Shown here one piece after another: positions 17,912-26,914 of a stretch of DNA of 64,000 bases (positions are counted from its first letter, which is position 1; every line of letters begins with the position of its first letter). The DNA lies in NCBI RefSeq assembly GCF_001629735.1, contig NZ_CP015224.1:558001-622000 (forward strand), given 5' to 3'. The DNA is from Lysinibacillus sphaericus (GTDB lineage: Bacteria; Bacillota; Bacilli; Bacillales_A; Planococcaceae). Under the pieces are notes generated by a model. The model was not told the origin of the DNA, searched no databases, and saw nothing but the letters and a program-made list of their open reading frames with translations. The position numbers were made by a program, and so were the translations under genes.

Positions 17912-20900
17912 ATGAAGAAATATGAATTTAATGTCGTTTCCAAAATAGCGTTATCATTTTTACTTGTAATTTCTATGATTTTGCCCTATCTAACAGTTGT
18001 AAAGGCGGAAACGACAGAAGCTATTGGAGTGGGGGAAGCTGTCAACCAATTTGATCCCAATTCAGCTAGGAATAATGTTACTGTGGAAGGATATATAGTT
18101 GGGTTTGTTAAAGGTGAAACTTCGTATTCAGTGATAGCAGATAGCGACACAAATCTGGCTATTGCCGACACACCTGGTGAAACAGATGTCACGAAAATGC
18201 TGTATATTCAATTACCAACCTCCCCAAGCTCATATAGAGCCAACTTTGGTTTAAAAACAAACCCAAGTAATCTTGGGAAAAAAATTAAAATAACAGGGTC
18301 ACTAGATAAATATTTTGGTAGTCATGCAGGGCTAAAATCACCCACTTCAATTGAGTTCGTTGGAAGTGAACCAACAGAACCGACTAATCCTTCTGTCACA
18401 GAAGGGACAATTGCCGAAGCTCGTGCAGCTGTTGGAACAGACCGTATAGTTCAGATTCAAGGGACCGTTACAGCAACACCTGGTAGCTGGGGTGGCAAGG
18501 CCTTCTATGTACAGGATGAGTCTGCAGGGGTATATGTTTTCTCTAATTCAACTGAAGCAGGGAGCTTAGCTGTTGGAGATATTGTCAAAATCACAGGGAA
18601 AACGAGTTTATTTAGTGGAGAAGTTCAATTTAATTCGCCAACAATTGAACGCATTTCTTCAGGGACAGCACCAGCACCACAAATAGTTAATCTACCCATT
18701 GATGACAGTATACAAGGTAAGTTAATTACACTGGAAAATGTGAAGATTAAAGATTTAGCGTCATCTGGTACGTATGGAACATTTGAGTTTAAAGCAGCTG
18801 ATGCAGAAAATAACGAGCTTTTAATTCGCCATGATAACCGTACGGGCTATCAGTTCTCTCAATTTGAAGCAGATGGGTTCAATAACAATGATGTGATTAC
18901 AGTGACAGGGATTGCTTCCATTTTTAACGGGGCATATCAGTTAAAAACGTTAAACGCGGAAAGCTTTCAATTAGTATTAAATTATGTGCCTACAGAAGTA
19001 ACGAATGTGAAAGCTTTTCCAGCAACGGGTGAAGTTTTTGCAGGTACAAAGGTAACATTGTCTACAGATACACCAAATGCAACAATCTATTACACGTTAG
19101 ATGGTTCCGAACCGTCAACAGCTAGTGAGGTTTATAATACAGCAGCGGGCATTGTTGTAAATGAAGCAATGACGATTAAAGCATTTGCTACAGCAACGGG
19201 CTTAAACGATAGTGGAATGACGACCTTTAATTTTACAATTAAAGATGCACCAACCCATATTTCGATTACGGAAGCACGTAATAAAGAAATAGGACAAGTG
19301 GTAACCGTATCAGGTATTGTAACAGCAAAATTAGAAACAGCGACTGCTCACATTCAAGATGAAGACGGCGCGGCGATAGCTATTTATCCTGTAGATAGTC
19401 TTACTGCAAAAGTCGGTGATCGGGTGTTGGTGCAAGGTAAAGTAGATGAATATAGTGGACTAAAGCAATTAACGAATATTTCGCTTGTTGGCATGCCTGT
19501 TCCTTCTACAATACCAGAGGCACATATTATTAAAAGTATTGAGGTTGGAGAAGACAATGAATCGAAATTAGTAACCATTAAAAATGTTGCTATTACTGGT
19601 TCAGGTCAAAACTTTACCGGAACTGATGATGCAGGCACATTTGCTATTTATGATAAAACAAGAGACTCTGGTTTAGTAAGTGGAAAAACGTATGGGGAAA
19701 TTACAGGCATTGTTGGTCAATATACAAATCATCAACTCCTCCCGCTTCGCATTATTGAAGATGTAACAAAGGTTCAGGATATCAAAGCTTCTCACGTTGG
19801 TGGAATAACAGCTGGTACGAAGGTTACGCTTTCTACCATGACAGAAGGTGCAACGATCTATTACACATTGGACGGCTCTGCACCAACAACAGCTAGTACA
19901 AAGTATACAGGGGAAATTATTGTTAATCAGCCATTGACGATTAAAGCGATTGCAGTGAAAGAAGGTTTAACGAATAGTGCGATTGCTACATTTGTTTATG
20001 AGATGATTGATACTAACAATGCCACAATTAGCGATATTCAAGGGGCAAGCCACCTATCGCCATATGTCAATTTAGCAGTAAATGATGTAGAAGGAATTGT
20101 AACATTCGTTATTAATTCAAGTAGCTTCATTATGCAAGAAGGCGAGACAGCATTCGATGGCGTAAAATCGACAGCGATCAAGGTAAGTAAGTCGGCACAT
20201 AATGTAGTAGTAGGGGACGTTATTAAAGTATCAGGAAATGTAACTGAAGCGGGTGGCAACTCTCGATTAAGAGATACGCAAATTTCAGCAACCAATATTA
20301 CAAAAACAGGTAAAGCAGTAATTCCAGAGCCTCTTGTGATAGGAGAGGATCTATTCCCGCCAAATAAAATTATTGATAATGATGGCTTGGCAATTTTTGA
20401 TCCACAAGAAGATGGCATCGATTTTTGGGAATCCATTGAGTATATGCGAGTATCGTTCCCAGAGGCGAGAGTGATTGGACCGATGTACAATAATGATTCA
20501 CCAATTGTTGTACCAAGCACAACAAATAATACATTTAATGTGAATGGCGGTTTAAATATTGCAGCCGATGATTATAATCCAGAAAAAATTATGCTTGAAG
20601 GAGTAGCTGGAAAAAATTATGATTCAGGGGATCGCTTTAATGAACCGCTTATCGGATTTGTAGAAAACTTTACAGATGGCTATCGACTGAACACGAATAA
20701 TGTTTTTCCTAATGTAACAAAGGCACATCTTCAACAAGAAGTGACGCATCTTCAACCAGTAGCGGACAAATTAAATGTCGCTTCTTATAATATCGAAAAC
20801 TTTTCGAATAATCCTGCCAATACATCTAACGAAAAAGTAGACAGAATTGCAGCGACATTTGTAAATAATATGAAGTCACCAGATATTATTACATTAGTCG

Positions 20901-22051
20901 AAGTTCAAGATAACGATGGTCAAATTGATTCAGGAAATGCAGATGCATCTGAAAGCTACATGCGATTAATTCATGCGATAAAAGCTGCGGGTGGTCCTGC
21001 TTATGATTGGATTGATGTCATGCCAATTAACAATACAGTAGGCGGTGCACCAGGCGGTAATATTCGTGTTGGCTATCTATATAATCCGACACGTGTTTCA
21101 TTAGTGTCAGGTATAAAAGGGTTAGGCAACCAAGCGAATACATGGACAGCAGATGGAAGCCTTGCTTTAAATCCTGGCTTTGTTGATCCATCAAAATTTG
21201 TAGATACACGAAAACCAATTGCAGCGGAATTTGAATTCCAAGATGAACGTGTAGTTATTATCGGAGCTCACTTAAATTCTAAAGGTGGGGATGGTTCACT
21301 TTGGGGACCAACACAGCCACCAGTTTTAGAATCAGTTAAGAAACGTATTCAACTTGCTCAGGCCATCAATGATTTTATCGATGAAGGACTTGCCATAAAT
21401 CCGAATTTAAATTTCATAGTGGCAGGGGACATGAATGACTTTGAGTTCACACCAGCACTTGAAACATTGAAAGGAGATGTTTTAACGAATATGATAGATA
21501 AAGCCCCAGAGCAAGATCGTTTTACGTACTTCTTCCAAGGGAACAATCAAGTGTTGGATCATATTTTAGTTTCGAATCATCTTGCGGATGTTACGGAAAT
21601 TGACCTAATTCATATGAATGCGAACTTTACAGAGGCACAAGGCAGAGCATCGGATCATGACCCTGTATTAGTTCAAATTGATTTGCAAGCAGGAAAAGAA
21701 GAAATACCAACACCAATAGTACCTGAAAATGTATATAGCTTTAATCACTACAAGACTGGTAAATTAATAGTGAATCGTCCAAGCATTTCATTAACGTTAG
21801 GGGAAAATACCATTATTAAAAATGGCATTGCAGTATTTAGTCAATATGCCGAATTCCATGGCGAAGGATTTGCAAACAAAACTGTAGTGATCAGTCCTAA
21901 AAAAGGAAATGCGATTATTGACTTTAAAGGTACGAAAATTGGTTCCATTATTATTGAAGGAAAAAATGTAAAAGAAATCCGTAATTTACCTGCTGGATCG
22001 ACCATAACGTATACAAAAGGGGCATCGGCAGAGGAAATTGAATTTAAGTAA
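17912..22051 (+). CDS. Large secreted multidomain nuclease (YhcR-like, endonuclease/exonuclease/phosphatase fold)
   Basis: A 1379-residue extracellular enzyme likely to degrade nucleic acid or another phosphodiester. Order: signal peptide (about 1-31), OB-fold-like domains as in B. subtilis YhcR (about 35-360), chitobiase-C-like repeats with ATIYYTLDGSEPSTAS (about 370-450) and ATIYYTLDGSAPTTAS (about 640-700), further OB-fold domains between and after them, and an EEP catalytic domain (about 954-1260). Catalytic motifs are intact: SYNIENF, LVEVQDND, GAHLNSKG, AGDMNDF, LDHILVS, SDHDPV. A C-terminal beta-rich module (about 1270-1379) follows. I see no LPXTG sortase signal and no SLH domain, so anchoring may depend on the upstream SLH protein. 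Confidence 0.9.
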   Translation: MKKYEFNVVSKIALSFLLVISMILPYLTVVKAETTEAIGVGEAVNQFDPNSARNNVTVEGYIVGFVKGETSYSVIADSDTNLAIADTPGETDVTKMLYIQLPTSPSSYRANFGLKTNPSNLGKKIKITGSLDKYFGSHAGLKSPTSIEFVGSEPTEPTNPSVTEGTIAEARAAVGTDRIVQIQGTVTATPGSWGGKAFYVQDESAGVYVFSNSTEAGSLAVGDIVKITGKTSLFSGEVQFNSPTIERISSGTAPAPQIVNLPIDDSIQGKLITLENVKIKDLASSGTYGTFEFKAADAENNELLIRHDNRTGYQFSQFEADGFNNNDVITVTGIASIFNGAYQLKTLNAESFQLVLNYVPTEVTNVKAFPATGEVFAGTKVTLSTDTPNATIYYTLDGSEPSTASEVYNTAAGIVVNEAMTIKAFATATGLNDSGMTTFNFTIKDAPTHISITEARNKEIGQVVTVSGIVTAKLETATAHIQDEDGAAIAIYPVDSLTAKVGDRVLVQGKVDEYSGLKQLTNISLVGMPVPSTIPEAHIIKSIEVGEDNESKLVTIKNVAITGSGQNFTGTDDAGTFAIYDKTRDSGLVSGKTYGEITGIVGQYTNHQLLPLRIIEDVTKVQDIKASHVGGITAGTKVTLSTMTEGATIYYTLDGSAPTTASTKYTGEIIVNQPLTIKAIAVKEGLTNSAIATFVYEMIDTNNATISDIQGASHLSPYVNLAVNDVEGIVTFVINSSSFIMQEGETAFDGVKSTAIKVSKSAHNVVVGDVIKVSGNVTEAGGNSRLRDTQISATNITKTGKAVIPEPLVIGEDLFPPNKIIDNDGLAIFDPQEDGIDFWESIEYMRVSFPEARVIGPMYNNDSPIVVPSTTNNTFNVNGGLNIAADDYNPEKIMLEGVAGKNYDSGDRFNEPLIGFVENFTDGYRLNTNNVFPNVTKAHLQQEVTHLQPVADKLNVASYNIENFSNNPANTSNEKVDRIAATFVNNMKSPDIITLVEVQDNDGQIDSGNADASESYMRLIHAIKAAGGPAYDWIDVMPINNTVGGAPGGNIRVGYLYNPTRVSLVSGIKGLGNQANTWTADGSLALNPGFVDPSKFVDTRKPIAAEFEFQDERVVIIGAHLNSKGGDGSLWGPTQPPVLESVKKRIQLAQAINDFIDEGLAINPNLNFIVAGDMNDFEFTPALETLKGDVLTNMIDKAPEQDRFTYFFQGNNQVLDHILVSNHLADVTEIDLIHMNANFTEAQGRASDHDPVLVQIDLQAGKEEIPTPIVPENVYSFNHYKTGKLIVNRPSISLTLGENTIIKNGIAVFSQYAEFHGEGFANKTVVISPKKGNAIIDFKGTKIGSIIIEGKNVKEIRNLPAGSTITYTKGASAEEIEFK

Positions 22052-22148
22052 TGATACTTGCAGGAACAATGTAAAGCATATGCTAAACATACTTTATTTT
22101 GATAATTAAACAGTACGGACAGTATTCATGAAGTACAGTAAAAAAATT

Positions 22149-22176
22149 AGCCATTCCAAACTTTTGGAGTGGCTTT
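22149..22176 (+). terminator. Rho-independent terminator after the nuclease gene
   Basis: Stem AGCCATTCCAA / TTGGAGTGGCT (one G-T pair) followed by TTTT. Confidence 0.78.
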
Positions 22177-22209
22177 TACTTTACCTCATTCATAACTAGC
22201 CTATAGTAG

Positions 22210-22347
22210 ATTCATTTCTGTGGACAAGAATTCTTTCAACGGCAGATATTTGATGGTCCTATGTATTTTAAATATGAAAACGAAAAAATTGACGAAAAAA
22301 AACTAAATAGATATTATAGATATGTTAAGTCTTTAATAGGGCGGTAA
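22210..22347 (+). pseudogene. Possible gene-tail remnant
   Basis: A 45-codon open frame without a start codon ends at TAA 22345. Its residue mix is protein-like (IFDGPMYFKYENEKIDEK) and unlike the surrounding non-coding DNA. It may be the C-terminal scrap of a lost gene. I do not recognise the family, and chance is possible. Confidence 0.25.
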
Positions 22348-22516
22348 GACCCGACAAACTAAACGTTATTTTATGCTACGTAATCTTTAATGAGGTAGTT
22401 AAACATTAAGGGTTTAATGACTCATAATTGAAAAGGTATATAACTTTTGCGGTGTCTTTTGCCTTAATTACAGATATTAAAGGTCTATAATATATTTTGA
22501 TGTGGAGGAAAAAAGG

Positions 22517-23422
22517 ATGAATAAATACGATTGTGTAATTATAGGTGGTGGCCCTGCTGGTTTAAGTGCTGCCTTAACATTGGGAAGGGCGCGCAGAAAG
22601 ATTGCTATATTTGATAATGGAACTAATCGAAATCGTGTAACTCAAGAGTCGCATGGTTTTTTAACAAGAGATGGGATAAAGCCACAAGAATTTAAGAATA
22701 TAGCTAGTAAAGAAATAAAATCTTACCCATCTATATCTATGTTAGATCAAACAATTATCGAGATAACTAAAAATGATAAAAGCGGTTTATTTCTTGTCAA
22801 AACTTCGGAAAATAAATCATATATGTCTGCAAAAGTATTGTTAGCTACTGGAATACAAGAGGAGTTTCCCCTCCCGCAAATCAGACAATATTATGGTAAA
22901 AGCTTGTTTAGCTGTCCTTATTGCGATGGTTGGGAGCTGAGAGACAAGCCATTGGCTATCATAGCAGAAAAAGAGGAGCATATTAAACATATGACCAAAT
23001 TGGTTTTTAATTGGTCACAGGATTTAATCGTTTTTACGAATGGTCATCAACTTTCCGATAACGTTCAAAGTGAATTTGAACGTAAAAAAATTAAACTGTA
23101 TACAGAATGTGTAAAAAACTTGCATGGGGAAGATAGTAACTTAATTAGTATTGAATTAGAAACAGGTGAACATATTTTAAGAAGTGGTGGATTTGTCGTA
23201 CCTAATTTTTATCGTCCAAATAAATTTGCTAAACAGCTAAATTGCCAAGTTGATGAAAATGGGATAATTATTACTGATGGTGCTGGACGAACAACAGCGG
23301 CTGGAATATATGTTGCAGGTGAAACGGAAAAGGGGGGTGCCTCTTCTTTAATGATCGCTGCTGCGGAAGGTTTTAAGACAGCCTCTAGTATAAATTTGGA
23401 TATCACAATAGATAGGTTTTAA
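22517..23422 (+). CDS. Thioredoxin reductase-like FAD/NAD(P) oxidoreductase
   Basis: A 301-residue flavoprotein of the thioredoxin reductase-like family. It has an N-terminal FAD Rossmann motif (VIIGGGPAGLSAAL), an ATGIQE strand, a redox pair CPYC at about 133-136 (SCPYCDGWE), and a C-terminal FAD motif (GIYVAGE). It lacks the usual CATC of classical TrxB and has CPYC instead, which is common in TrxR-like enzymes of uncertain substrate. ATG 22517 has GGAGG eight bases upstream; a GTG at 22502 precedes that site. It is a single gene ending at a terminator. Confidence 0.88.
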   Translation: MNKYDCVIIGGGPAGLSAALTLGRARRKIAIFDNGTNRNRVTQESHGFLTRDGIKPQEFKNIASKEIKSYPSISMLDQTIIEITKNDKSGLFLVKTSENKSYMSAKVLLATGIQEEFPLPQIRQYYGKSLFSCPYCDGWELRDKPLAIIAEKEEHIKHMTKLVFNWSQDLIVFTNGHQLSDNVQSEFERKKIKLYTECVKNLHGEDSNLISIELETGEHILRSGGFVVPNFYRPNKFAKQLNCQVDENGIIITDGAGRTTAAGIYVAGETEKGGASSLMIAAAEGFKTASSINLDITIDRF

Positions 23423-23431
23423 GTAAAAGGT

Positions 23432-23467
23432 TAGCTGATGAGTATAGAAAATTCATCAGCTATTTTT
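23432..23467 (+). terminator. Rho-independent terminator
   Basis: Perfect 10-bp stem TAGCTGATGA / TCATCAGCTA followed by TTTTT, ten bases after the oxidoreductase stop. Confidence 0.85.
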
Positions 23468-23484
23468 GTAAATAAAGGATAAAG

Positions 23485-23690
23485 TTAATATACCTAGTTG
23501 AGCGGACAGAGAAAGAACTTGGATATGTTATACTATGAATACAGAATAACTGGCTAAAGGTACCTGATTATTATGAATAGTTGCAAAGGGACAAGTACAA
23601 CGAAAAATCTGCAAAGATAGGATATATTGAGTATGATGAATGATTTACATCTTTCTCAAAGTGGGTTGACGATTATGTAGTTTTAGTCAT
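23485..23690 (+). pseudogene. Decayed small reading frame
   Basis: One frame reads through as plausible protein with three internal stops: YLVERTEKELGYVIL, then IQNNWLKVPDYYE, then LQRDKYNEKSAKIGYIEYDE, then FTSFSKWVDDYVV. This looks like a small gene killed by nonsense mutations. A terminator follows at 23695-23727. I do not recognise the family. Confidence 0.35.
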
Positions 23691-23694
23691 AATT

Positions 23695-23727
23695 GCATCT
23701 TTACTATTATGGAAAGATGCCTTTTTT
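23695..23727 (+). terminator. Terminator after the decayed frame
   Basis: GCATCTTT / AAAGATGC stem followed by TTTTTT. Confidence 0.7.
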
Positions 23728-23938
23728 ATGAATAAAATTTCAATTGGGCCTAAGTTATTAGGTAAATAAATGATCAGCATGTATCTTCCTATTTTTTTTA
23801 TAGTTATATTTTTATATGATTATGTTTTAGCTCTTTCGTTTAAGGTTATGTCAGAAAATATGAATAGTCTCAAATTGATGAACTTTTATTTCGCGATTTA
23901 CTTTTTATATAAAGGATGGTACACTTAAAACTATTGAA

Positions 23939-23954
23939 AAACAATATATTGTGT
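23939..23954 (+). promoter_or_regulatory. NrdR-like box
   Basis: AAACAATATATTGTGT closely matches the NrdR palindrome consensus (acaCwAtATaTwGtgt), and its ACAATATATTGT core is a perfect palindrome. It lies just upstream of the riboswitch of the nrd operon. NrdR sites usually occur in pairs; a second clear copy was not found, so binding is less certain. Confidence 0.6.
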
Positions 23955-23960
23955 TCGTTT

Positions 23961-24113
23961 TGTATAGGTACTACTATATGTAGTTTAATAGGGAAGTTCG
24001 GTACTATTCCGACGCTGTCCCCGCAACTGTAAAGCTGACGATGATTGTAACCACTGTGCATTCGCATGGGAAGGAAATCAGAGATTGAAGCAAAGCCAGG
24101 AGACCTGCCTTTA
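23961..24113 (+). promoter_or_regulatory. Cobalamin (B12) riboswitch aptamer
   Basis: Conserved elements occur in order: AATAGGGAAGTTCGGT, GACGCTGTCCCCGCAACTGT, AACCACTG, and the B12 box AAGCCAGGAGACCTGCC at 24093-24109. The aptamer is followed by an intrinsic terminator (24191-24222) and then by nrdHIEF-dut. Binding of adenosylcobalamin would be expected to promote termination and shut the operon off. Boundaries are approximate. Confidence 0.93.
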
Positions 24114-24190
24114 TAAAACAAATTTATCATTTCTTCGGGGATTAAGAGATGGGAACGTCAGTATTTTTAGTATGTTAACGTTTCCATGTA

Positions 24191-24222
24191 AGCTATCTCT
24201 TTAGAAGAGGTAGCTTTTTTAT
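24191..24222 (+). terminator. Riboswitch expression-platform terminator
   Basis: AGCTATCTCTT / AAGAGGTAGCT stem (one G-T pair) with a run of six T then ATTTT. It ends about 20 bases before the nrdH start. An upstream pairing option (GGGAACG near 24150 with CGTTTCC near 24179) could belong to the switching structure. Confidence 0.82.
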
Positions 24223-24243
24223 TTTATGAAAAGAGGGATTACT

Positions 24244-24468
24244 ATGAAACTTTATACGAAAACAATCTGTCCAAAATGCCTTTGGGTAAAATCCGAATTA
24301 CAACGAGCAGGACTTGAAGCAGAAATTGTTAATATTGATCACGATGAACAAGCTAAACAAACAATTATTGATGCAGGTTTTTTAAGTGTGCCTGTTTTAG
24401 AGGTGGATGAAACATTTATAGGGGATGTTCAGGAAATTGTTTCTCGTATTGAGATGATTACACTATGA
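24244..24468 (+). CDS. nrdH: Glutaredoxin-like NrdH redoxin
   Basis: A 74-residue thioredoxin-fold redoxin that would reduce the class Ib ribonucleotide reductase NrdE. The CPKC redox motif is at residues 9-12 and a SVPVLEVDE segment carries the cis-Pro. ATG 24244 is chosen because AAGAGGG lies seven bases upstream; an ATG at 24226 precedes that site. It is the first gene of nrdHIEF-dut and overlaps nrdI by four bases (ATGA). The operon is downstream of a cobalamin riboswitch. Confidence 0.88.
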   Translation: MKLYTKTICPKCLWVKSELQRAGLEAEIVNIDHDEQAKQTIIDAGFLSVPVLEVDETFIGDVQEIVSRIEMITL

Positions 24469-24824
24469 TCGTTTACGCTAGTCGTACAGGAAATGTCCGC
24501 AATGTAGTATCTAAACTAAGGGCAGAATCTATTGAACTCTCAGAGGAATTAAGCTTGAATAAGCCTTATCTTTTAATTACATACACAGATGGTTTAGGCG
24601 ACATTCCAGCAAAAGTGCAACGTTTCTTAGATAAAAACAGAGATTTTTGTAAAGGAGTAGTTGCTAGTGGCAACAGTAACTTTGGACATCATGTATTTGG
24701 CGCAGCAGGAGAGAAAATTGCTACTACCTATCATGTACCATTAGTGAGGAAATTAGATTTGCGCGGCAATCAAACAGATTATGAAGCTATACAAACGTTT
24801 TATGAAACGAGGGTAATGGGATGA
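24465..24824 (+). CDS. nrdI: Flavodoxin-like NrdI protein
   Basis: A 119-residue flavodoxin-like protein needed to build the Mn(III)2-tyrosyl radical cofactor of NrdF. The N-terminal FMN phosphate loop is VYASRTGNVRNV, with TYTDGLGDIP and VASGNSNFGHHVFG forming later FMN contacts. Its length is normal for the family. It overlaps nrdH and nrdE by four bases each, which suggests translational coupling. Confidence 0.93.
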   Translation: MIVYASRTGNVRNVVSKLRAESIELSEELSLNKPYLLITYTDGLGDIPAKVQRFLDKNRDFCKGVVASGNSNFGHHVFGAAGEKIATTYHVPLVRKLDLRGNQTDYEAIQTFYETRVMG

Positions 24825-26914
24825 AAACTTATTTAAAGCTTAATAATGACGTACTGAATCGTTATAGTACAACGGGGCTACTAGAGTTAGAAAAGGATCG
24901 TGAGGCTACGCGCCGCTACTTTTTAGAATATGTCAACGTACGTTTACGTTACTTTATAGATATAGAGGAAAAAATCCGCTATTTAGTTGATGAAGGCTAC
25001 TACGAAAAAGCTTTTATCGACATGTACGAGATGGATTTTATTAAAAAGTTGTACAAAAAAGCGTATGATTATAATTTCCGTTTCCCATCATTTATGAGTG
25101 CTAGCAAATTTTATGACAGCTACGCTATGAAAAGTCGTGATGGAGAAGAAATCTTAGAAAAATATGAGGACCGGATTGTCATTATTGCCTTGTACTTGGC
25201 ACAGGGGAACACGGTACTAGCAGAACGTTCTGTGGAAGCGATGATGGAAGCCTATCAACCTGCAACGCCTACTGCATTAAATAGTGGGAAGAAAGCTCGT
25301 GGCGAATTAGTAAGTTGCTTTAAATTATCCATGGATGACTCCATGAATAGCATCGCTGAAAATATTGGTTATTGTTTAGAGCTATCACGTCTAGGTGGAG
25401 GGGTCGGGGTCAACTTAACGGATTTACGTCCTTTAGGTGATCCAATTAAAGAAATACTAAATCGTGCAAGTGGTGTGATTCCAGTGGCGAAACTATTAGA
25501 AAATTCTTTTAGTTATTCTAATCAGCTTGGTCAGCGTAATGGCTCAGGAGTTGTTTACCTAAATATTTTCCATGCAGATATAGAGAATTTTATTTCATCA
25601 AAAAAACCAAATGCTGATGATAAAATTCGCCTCGCAACACTATCAACAGGTATTATTATACCAAGTATTTTCTTCGAACTGATGAAGCGTGATAAAGATA
25701 TAGTGTTATTTAGTCCATATGATATTTTTAAAGTATATGGTAAACGAATGTCGGAAATTTCAATTTCTGAAATGTACTATGAACTACTAGATAATCCTAA
25801 AATCCGTAAAATTAAACGTTTGAATGCGCGTAGACTCTATACAGAGGTAAAAAAAGCTCAATTCGAATCCGGTTATCCCTTTGAAATTTTTGATGATAAT
25901 GTTAATGACGTACATCCACTAAAAAATATCGGTCGCGTAAAAATGTCAAACTTATGTACTGAAATCTTGCAAGTTCAAGAAACTAGTGTTATCACAGATC
26001 AAGATCAACCTAACGAATATGGGTTAGATGTGTCGTGTAATTTAGGGTCAATTGATATCCACGCAGCGAGTAAAGTAAATGATTTTGAAGCATTAATCGA
26101 TACAGCTATGCACTTATTAACAAATGTATCCCAAATGACGCACATCAAAAATGTTCCGTCGGTCGCAAAAGCCAATCAATTAATGCACTCAGTAGGTCTA
26201 GGGTGTATGAATCTCCATGGACATCTTGTTACGGAGGGAATTATGTATGGCTCGAAAGATTCTATTCATTTCATGGACCGCTTTATGGAAGCAATGAACT
26301 ATTATTCTCTAAAATCATCGATGGAAATGGCTAAAGAAAAAGCAGAAACGTTCTATCGATTTGAAGATAGCGATTATGCTTCAGGTATCTATTTTGATCA
26401 ATATGTAAATAAGACTGAAGAAGAGCTTTCACCTGCTGTATTAAAAGCACTCGGAAACATTCCAATCATTACTAGTAAAATGTGGGGATTATTAAAGCAA
26501 GATGTTATGCAATATGGCTTATTCCATTCATATCGTTTAGCTATAGCACCAACTGGTAGTATTTCGTACATTCGTAGCTGTACGGCCTCCATCTCTCCAT
26601 GTACAGAACGTGTAGAGGTTCGTGATTATGCAGATAGTCGAACAATTTATCCAATGCCACATTTAACAAATGAAAACAGTCATCTATATGTAGAGGCATA
26701 TGATGTTGATCCTTATGATTTAATTGATTTATACGCAGCTTCTCAAAAACATGTTGACCAAGGTATTTCAATGACTCTTTATGTCACTGATAATTGGACA
26801 ACAGAACAACTAGCTAAAGTATACATTTATGCATGGGTTAAAGGGATTAAGTCCGTTTACTATGTTCGTCAACGATTACAAAGCTTAGAGGAGTGTGTAG
26901 CATGTCAAATATAG
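24821..26914 (+). CDS. nrdE: Class Ib ribonucleotide reductase large subunit NrdE
   Basis: The 697-residue catalytic subunit, which reduces ribonucleoside diphosphates. Typical segments are LNSGKKARGELVSCFKL (active-site Cys), GGGVGVNLTDLRPLG, and NLCTEI...GLDVSCNLGSID (finger-loop and Cys pair partner). The C-terminus carries the redox pair CVAC. There is no ATP-cone domain, as expected for class Ib. It overlaps nrdI at its start and nrdF at its end. Confidence 0.97.
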   Translation: MKTYLKLNNDVLNRYSTTGLLELEKDREATRRYFLEYVNVRLRYFIDIEEKIRYLVDEGYYEKAFIDMYEMDFIKKLYKKAYDYNFRFPSFMSASKFYDSYAMKSRDGEEILEKYEDRIVIIALYLAQGNTVLAERSVEAMMEAYQPATPTALNSGKKARGELVSCFKLSMDDSMNSIAENIGYCLELSRLGGGVGVNLTDLRPLGDPIKEILNRASGVIPVAKLLENSFSYSNQLGQRNGSGVVYLNIFHADIENFISSKKPNADDKIRLATLSTGIIIPSIFFELMKRDKDIVLFSPYDIFKVYGKRMSEISISEMYYELLDNPKIRKIKRLNARRLYTEVKKAQFESGYPFEIFDDNVNDVHPLKNIGRVKMSNLCTEILQVQETSVITDQDQPNEYGLDVSCNLGSIDIHAASKVNDFEALIDTAMHLLTNVSQMTHIKNVPSVAKANQLMHSVGLGCMNLHGHLVTEGIMYGSKDSIHFMDRFMEAMNYYSLKSSMEMAKEKAETFYRFEDSDYASGIYFDQYVNKTEEELSPAVLKALGNIPIITSKMWGLLKQDVMQYGLFHSYRLAIAPTGSISYIRSCTASISPCTERVEVRDYADSRTIYPMPHLTNENSHLYVEAYDVDPYDLIDLYAASQKHVDQGISMTLYVTDNWTTEQLAKVYIYAWVKGIKSVYYVRQRLQSLEECVACQI

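Noticed and set aside
20038-20520. A 160-codon minus-strand frame inside the nuclease gene
   Set aside because: Lies fully within a conserved nuclease reading frame and shows no independent start signals.
23870-24130. An 86-codon open frame on the minus strand across the riboswitch
   Set aside because: It is antisense to the conserved cobalamin aptamer, has no ribosome binding site, and its sequence is explained by the RNA motif.
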